Shown here one piece after another: positions 61,093-64,000 of a DNA stretch of 64,000 nucleotides. Each line of letters starts with the position of its first letter. The first letter of the stretch is position 1. The DNA is from Oscillospiraceae bacterium (GTDB lineage Bacteria; Bacillota_A; Clostridia; Oscillospirales; Oscillospiraceae): NCBI GenBank assembly GCA_902786615.1, contig CADADE010000001.1, positions 6,984 through 70,983 on the forward strand, given 5' to 3'. The notes below the pieces were generated by a model that saw only the letters and a program-made list of their open reading frames with translations, had not been told where the DNA came from and did not search any database. Position numbers and translations under genes: made by a program.

Positions 61093-61149
61093 GTGGCGTG
61101 AGGGACTTCTCACCCCTCACGGCAGGTTCAATCCCTGCACGCCGCACCA
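61093..61149 (+). other. tRNA-like element with acceptor, one hairpin, T-arm and CCA
   Basis: GTGGCGT (61093-61099) pairs with ACGCCGC (61139-61145); then A and CCA to 61149. Inside are GAGGG/CCCTC (61100-61118) and a T-arm GCAGG-TTCAATC-CCTGC (61122-61138). There is no room for a D-arm, so it is not a normal tRNA. It may be a degenerate tRNA, a tRNA-mimic, or a remnant of an integration site. Confidence 0.5.
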
Positions 61150-61483
61150 ATGGGCGAGACATCATCCGGCGGCAGGCCCTCCAGATCACTGCCAGCACAG
61201 CTCCCTACGCGCCAAGTTCCGTGACGGTTACTTGGCAAACGCGGTCTGGCGGCAGTTTCCGGACTGACACCAAGGGAACCACCGCCGACCTCGCCCATAC
61301 CAGTCCAGCCCCTGGCATTTCGCCCGCGCCCTGTTTTTCTGCTGTCTTTCCAGGGGGCACGGGCGTGGGGCTGGGCCTCCTTGACGCCCAAGGCCCGGCG
61401 GCAGAAGGGCTTCGGCTCCCGGTCTTCACTCATATCCGCCGGGGTTTAGCCGCAGCGGGACGGCGACCCGCTATACCCGCCGC
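61150..61483. other. Apparent non-coding stretch
   Basis: Open frames occur on both strands, but none has a ribosome site or a recognisable protein; composition is Pro/Arg/Gly-rich in all frames. I see no gene. Confidence 0.5.
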
Positions 61484-61514
61484 CTGAGCTGTTCGGTTTT
61501 CCCGAACAGCTCAG
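61484..61514. terminator. Perfect 13-bp hairpin before the frameshifted gene
   Basis: CTGAGCTGTTCGG (61484-61496) pairs with CCGAACAGCTCAG (61502-61514) around TTTTC. No T-run follows; it may terminate or attenuate transcription. Confidence 0.5.
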
Positions 61515-61527
61515 GATCCCTTACAAG

Positions 61528-62137
61528 TTGGAGGTGATCACCATAGACGAACAAAAACAGGCGCCGGAGATCGGCACACCGGAAGCAGCAGTGCAGAGCT
61601 GTGTGAACCTGCTGGCGAAGGTGACCAACATCCCGGAAAGCAAACTCGCCTATTACCTGGACATGTACTACCAGCTGCGCGAGCAGGCCGAAGACACCCT
61701 TCTGCAAGCGTTCTGTCAGCCCCCCCCCCAACATACCTGGGTCCTCCGCGCACGATGAACGCACCGGCGCGCCGACGGCTGTCGATGAGGAACCCGAAGA
61801 CACCCTTTCACCCGCCGAGGATGGACAAGAGGCGGAGGGTGAGCAGGATGCGCCGGAAACGGAAGACAAGCTCCCCGGCTTTGTGCCTGTAGAGGTCAAA
61901 ACCGGCAGTCCGTCGGCCCAGGCTGCCGCCGAGAAGCGGCGGATCAAGGAGCGGCTGGACAGGCTGCGCGTCGCCGGCGTGAGCGTCAGGCGGATCGTGA
62001 AGGCCGCCAACGGCAACATCACGGAGGATCAGATCCGCGAGATCATTGACTGCAAGAAGATGCCCATTGCCGTCTATCGGGTGCTGGACTGCACGCTGGA
62101 CACGCTGGAGGGCCCGGGCGTCCAAACAAGCCCGTAA
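61528..62137 (+). pseudogene. Element gene interrupted at a run of nine C
   Basis: The first frame (TTG 61528, with GGAGGTGATC close by; an ATA at 61543 lies at normal ribosome spacing) runs to TGA at 61758. At C9 (61720-61728) a one-base shift joins it to a frame that reads on without a stop to 62137. Joined, it is about 200 residues: helical N-terminus, acidic Pro/Glu middle, and a C-terminal HTH-like part with RLDRLRVAGVSVRRIVKAAN. It could be a mutation, slippage-controlled expression or an assembly error. GTG 61883 could start the second part alone. Confidence 0.65.
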
Positions 62138-62170
62138 GGTCAGGCCGCGCCGCGAGGCGGCACGACCTCG

Positions 62171-62231
62171 ACCGACGGTCTTGTTTCTCCTTTCGGATGC
62201 AAACCCGCTTTGTTGGGCTTTGCATCCGGTA
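62171..62231. other. Hairpin in the leader of the XRE gene
   Basis: Near 62196-62229 GGATGCAAA and TTTGCATCC form a 9-bp stem with inner CCC/GGG pairs, upstream of the 62267 gene. Possibly a terminator of the preceding gene or an attenuator. Confidence 0.4.
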
Positions 62232-62266
62232 CAGGAACATTTTACCCCGGAGGGAGCGTTTTTACC

Positions 62267-62737
62267 ATGAACGACGATTACAGGACTATGTACGCCCGAC
62301 ACCGCAAGGCTGCCGGTTTGACGCAGGAAAAGGCAGCGGAGCTGCTGGGCGTGGCCGTACGCACTTTGGCCAACTGGGAGGCCGGGATCTACGTGCCGCC
62401 GGACGACAAGGTGGCGCTTATGTGCGACGCCTACCCAGCCCCGACGCTGGCACTGGAACACCTGCGCGCAAGCTCTGCACTCGCCGCCGGACTCATCCCG
62501 GAGGCCGCGCAGCTGCCGCTGGCACAGGCCGTGGCGCAGCTGCTGTACTGCATGCGGCAGTTCGAGCAGAAGCACCGGGCCGACGATCTGATCTGGATCA
62601 GCTCCAACGGCCAGGTTGACGAGGGCGAACAAACGGAGCGCTGGATTGAAATCAGCGAAGAGCTGCGCGATATCGTCAAGGCGGCCACGCAGCTGCGCTT
62701 TGCCCAGGGCGCTGTCGCCACGGCGTGGCGCGACTGA
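62267..62737 (+). CDS. XRE-family regulator (156 aa)
   Basis: 156 residues from ATG 62267 with GGAGGGAG ten bases upstream. HTH 8-60 with LTQEKAAELLGVAVRTLANWE; the C-terminal part is helical. Internal regulator of the element; it starts a short run of DNA-binding genes. Confidence 0.8.
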   Translation: MNDDYRTMYARHRKAAGLTQEKAAELLGVAVRTLANWEAGIYVPPDDKVALMCDAYPAPTLALEHLRASSALAAGLIPEAAQLPLAQAVAQLLYCMRQFEQKHRADDLIWISSNGQVDEGEQTERWIEISEELRDIVKAATQLRFAQGAVATAWRD

Positions 62738-62751
62738 GGGAGGGCCAGACC

Positions 62752-62979
62752 ATGAAGATCTACACGAGCATGCCCGGCATACGCACGCGACGGCGGGTGC
62801 TGGGACTGACCGCGACATCGCTTGCCGCCGAGCTCGACGTCACCAGGCAGGCGTGGAACCAGTGGGAGAGCGGCGCGACCATGCCGTCGGCCGGGTACCT
62901 GCCCGCCATTGCCGCGCTGCTGCAATGCGGGATCGAGGATCTGTACAAGGAGGGCGAGGATGGACAGGCTCTTGAATAA
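62752..62979 (+). CDS. Small XRE-family HTH protein (75 aa)
   Basis: 75 residues, essentially one HTH domain (RTRRRVLGLTATSLAAELDV, then RQAWNQWESG). Start ATG 62752 with GAGGGAGGG. It overlaps the next gene by 20 bases. Confidence 0.8.
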   Translation: MKIYTSMPGIRTRRRVLGLTATSLAAELDVTRQAWNQWESGATMPSAGYLPAIAALLQCGIEDLYKEGEDGQALE

Positions 62980-63235
62980 GGCCGAGGTCTGCGAGAGGCT
63001 GCAGATCTCCCGCGCCACTCTCGACCGGATCGTGGCCGCCGGTGAGCTGGAGTGCACGCGGATCGGGCGGCTGGTGCGCTTCGACGAGGAGGAGCTGGAG
63101 CGCTATCTCGACCGCTGCTGCCGGGCGCCGCGCGCCGGCACGAAAAAAGGGCCCGCCCGACCGGGCAGGCCCAAGGGGAGCAAGAACTACAAGCCGCAGC
63201 AGCTGCGCTATATCCCCGGCATGAAGGTGGTATGA
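62960..63235 (+). CDS. Excisionase-type HTH protein
   Basis: 91 residues. Residues 1-50 match the MerR-like HTH_17/Xis domain: LLNKAEVCERLQISRATLDRIV and ECTRIGRLVRFDEEELERYL. The basic Gly/Lys/Pro tail may contact DNA. It could direct excision with the integrase or regulate replication genes. Confidence 0.8.
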   Translation: MDRLLNKAEVCERLQISRATLDRIVAAGELECTRIGRLVRFDEEELERYLDRCCRAPRAGTKKGPARPGRPKGSKNYKPQQLRYIPGMKVV

Positions 63236-63240
63236 AAAAA

Positions 63241-63269
63241 GCCCCGCCGGGCGCGACCCCGGCAGGGCT
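63241..63269. terminator. Hairpin after the excisionase-like gene
   Basis: GCCCCGCCGGG (63241-63251) faces CCCGGCAGGGC (63258-63268) with one bulge and no T-run. Confidence 0.45.
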
Positions 63270-63349
63270 GTGACCATGGGCGCAAGGCCCTGACCACGAA
63301 GACGCTGCTATTATAGCACGGCCTTGCACCTTTTGACAAGGAGAAAATT

Positions 63350-64000
63350 ATGGGCGTTATACGCGTACAACACAACGAGAACTACACCACCATGAGCAAC
63401 TACCATCTGCGCGACAACCGGTTAAGCCTGCGTGCCATGGGGCTCATGAGCAAGATGTTGAGCCTGCCGGACGACTGGGACTACACCGTGGCCGGGCTTG
63501 CGGCGATCTGCAAGGAGGGCCGCGAGGCCGTGCGCAAGGTGCTGCAGGAGCTGGAGGAGGCGGGCTACATCGTCCGGGATCAGTCCCGCGAGGGCGGACG
63601 CTTTTCCGGCTATGATTACACCCTGTATGAGCAGCCGCGAGAAGCGGAGGATCCGCCGGACGAGGACACGACCCCCGAGCCGGAAGAGCCTTGCACACCT
63701 CCACCGTCGCCCAGGATTCCGGGCGACGGTGCGCCACCGTCGCCCAAAAAACCGTTGCCCAGAAAACCGTTGCCCGAAAATCCGCCACAACTAAATAACT
63801 ATACAACTAAAGGACTAAAGAACAAATACACGCCGCCTCCATGGATGCCGCGCGATGTGTGGGACGCGATCACCGACTACTGCAGCGAGGATGAGGGCCT
63901 GTACTCGGCCTGGATGGACTACGCCGACATGCGGCGCAGGATGCGCCGGGCCGTGGCCACCGTGAACACCGTGACGCGCTGCTGCTCGACGCTGGATCAG
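63350..64000 (+). CDS. Phage/ICE replication-type HTH protein, N-terminal part (truncated by window edge)
   Basis: 217 residues from ATG 63350 (AAGGAG upstream) with no stop before the window end. Residues 1-100 resemble the conserved helix-turn-helix start of clostridial phage and ICE replication initiators: NYTTMSNYHLRDNRLSLRA, GLMSKMLSLPDDWDYT, and a winged-helix with LEEAGYIVR. A Pro/Lys-rich linker with short repeats (about 115-150) follows. It probably initiates element replication. Confidence 0.7.
   Translation, partial: MGVIRVQHNENYTTMSNYHLRDNRLSLRAMGLMSKMLSLPDDWDYTVAGLAAICKEGREAVRKVLQELEEAGYIVRDQSREGGRFSGYDYTLYEQPREAEDPPDEDTTPEPEEPCTPPPSPRIPGDGAPPSPKKPLPRKPLPENPPQLNNYTTKGLKNKYTPPPWMPRDVWDAITDYCSEDEGLYSAWMDYADMRRRMRRAVATVNTVTRCCSTLDQ

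Noticed and set aside
61093..61149. A normal tRNA gene
   Set aside because: Acceptor and T-arm fit, but there is no D-arm and the remaining hairpin has a nine-base loop; listed as tRNA-like only.
61098..61487. 129-residue plus-strand gene after the tRNA-like element
   Set aside because: It begins inside the tRNA-like structure, has no ribosome site, and the protein is low-complexity.
1..64000. CRISPR array, IS transposase or rRNA
   Set aside because: No regularly spaced repeats, transposase motifs or rRNA sequence were found in the window.

Overview
The window (about 60% G+C by eye) looks like a chromosome segment of a gut Clostridia species, most likely Oscillospiraceae. The evidence is the strong Shine-Dalgarno sites, several TRAP and TAXI transporters, a SigI/RsgI pair, a HemZ-type coproporphyrinogen dehydrogenase, a clostripain-family peptidase, and short palindrome-rich intergenic repeats of a kind I associate with this family. 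Species cannot be told from the window.

Layout. 1-171 is the end of a nucleotide-sugar epimerase. 226-1885 (minus) is a minimal SUF Fe-S assembly pair. 1965-4660 holds two unknown envelope proteins and a free-methionine sulfoxide reductase. 4760-8720 is a leucine-rich-repeat / VWA-like / MoxR ATPase triad. 8805-11046 carries a polysaccharide deacetylase and type III pantothenate kinase. 11130-15963 (minus) is a TAXI-TRAP locus with duplicated binding proteins, divergent from a LysR regulator. 17235-18266 is nagB preceded by what reads as a glmS ribozyme, the most unexpected signal in the window. 18327-21339 has deoD, udk, tdk and a metallo-beta-lactamase-fold hydrolase. 21388-24537 (minus) is a complete C4-dicarboxylate-type TRAP operon with an extra 28-residue leader protein. 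24892-28706 has a membrane protein, then alr, ddl and yvcK (wall precursor supply). 28756-31313 (minus) is sigI-rsgI beside a low-complexity secreted protein. 31415-35055 (minus) has a dehydratase-like/prephenate dehydrogenase fusion, azlCD, and an acetyltransferase-like/VOC fusion.

35294-43333 is a cellobiose/cellodextrin locus. Cellobiose phosphorylase is divergent from a LacI regulator, which is followed by a sugar ABC importer (binding protein plus two permeases, no ATPase) and a cytoplasmic GH5 enzyme. Matching operator half-sites flank the divergent genes. 43398-56435 has folD, a DUF1269 protein, an orphan LacI gene beside gene remnants, a secreted clostripain-like protease with a structured leader, a nucleoside kinase, hemZ, a CarD-like regulator, ychF, and a membrane Hsp70-like/partner pair.

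From about 56608 to the right edge lies an integrated mobile element. It starts in the 3' half of a tRNA-Lys(TTT) gene, next to a tyrosine integrase, followed by an XRE repressor, a divergent promoter with three similar operators, small accessory genes, a tRNA-like element, a gene broken at a run of nine C, two more XRE proteins, an excisionase-like protein and a truncated replication-type HTH protein. No capsid, tail, relaxase or conjugation genes are in view, so phage and ICE cannot be told apart.
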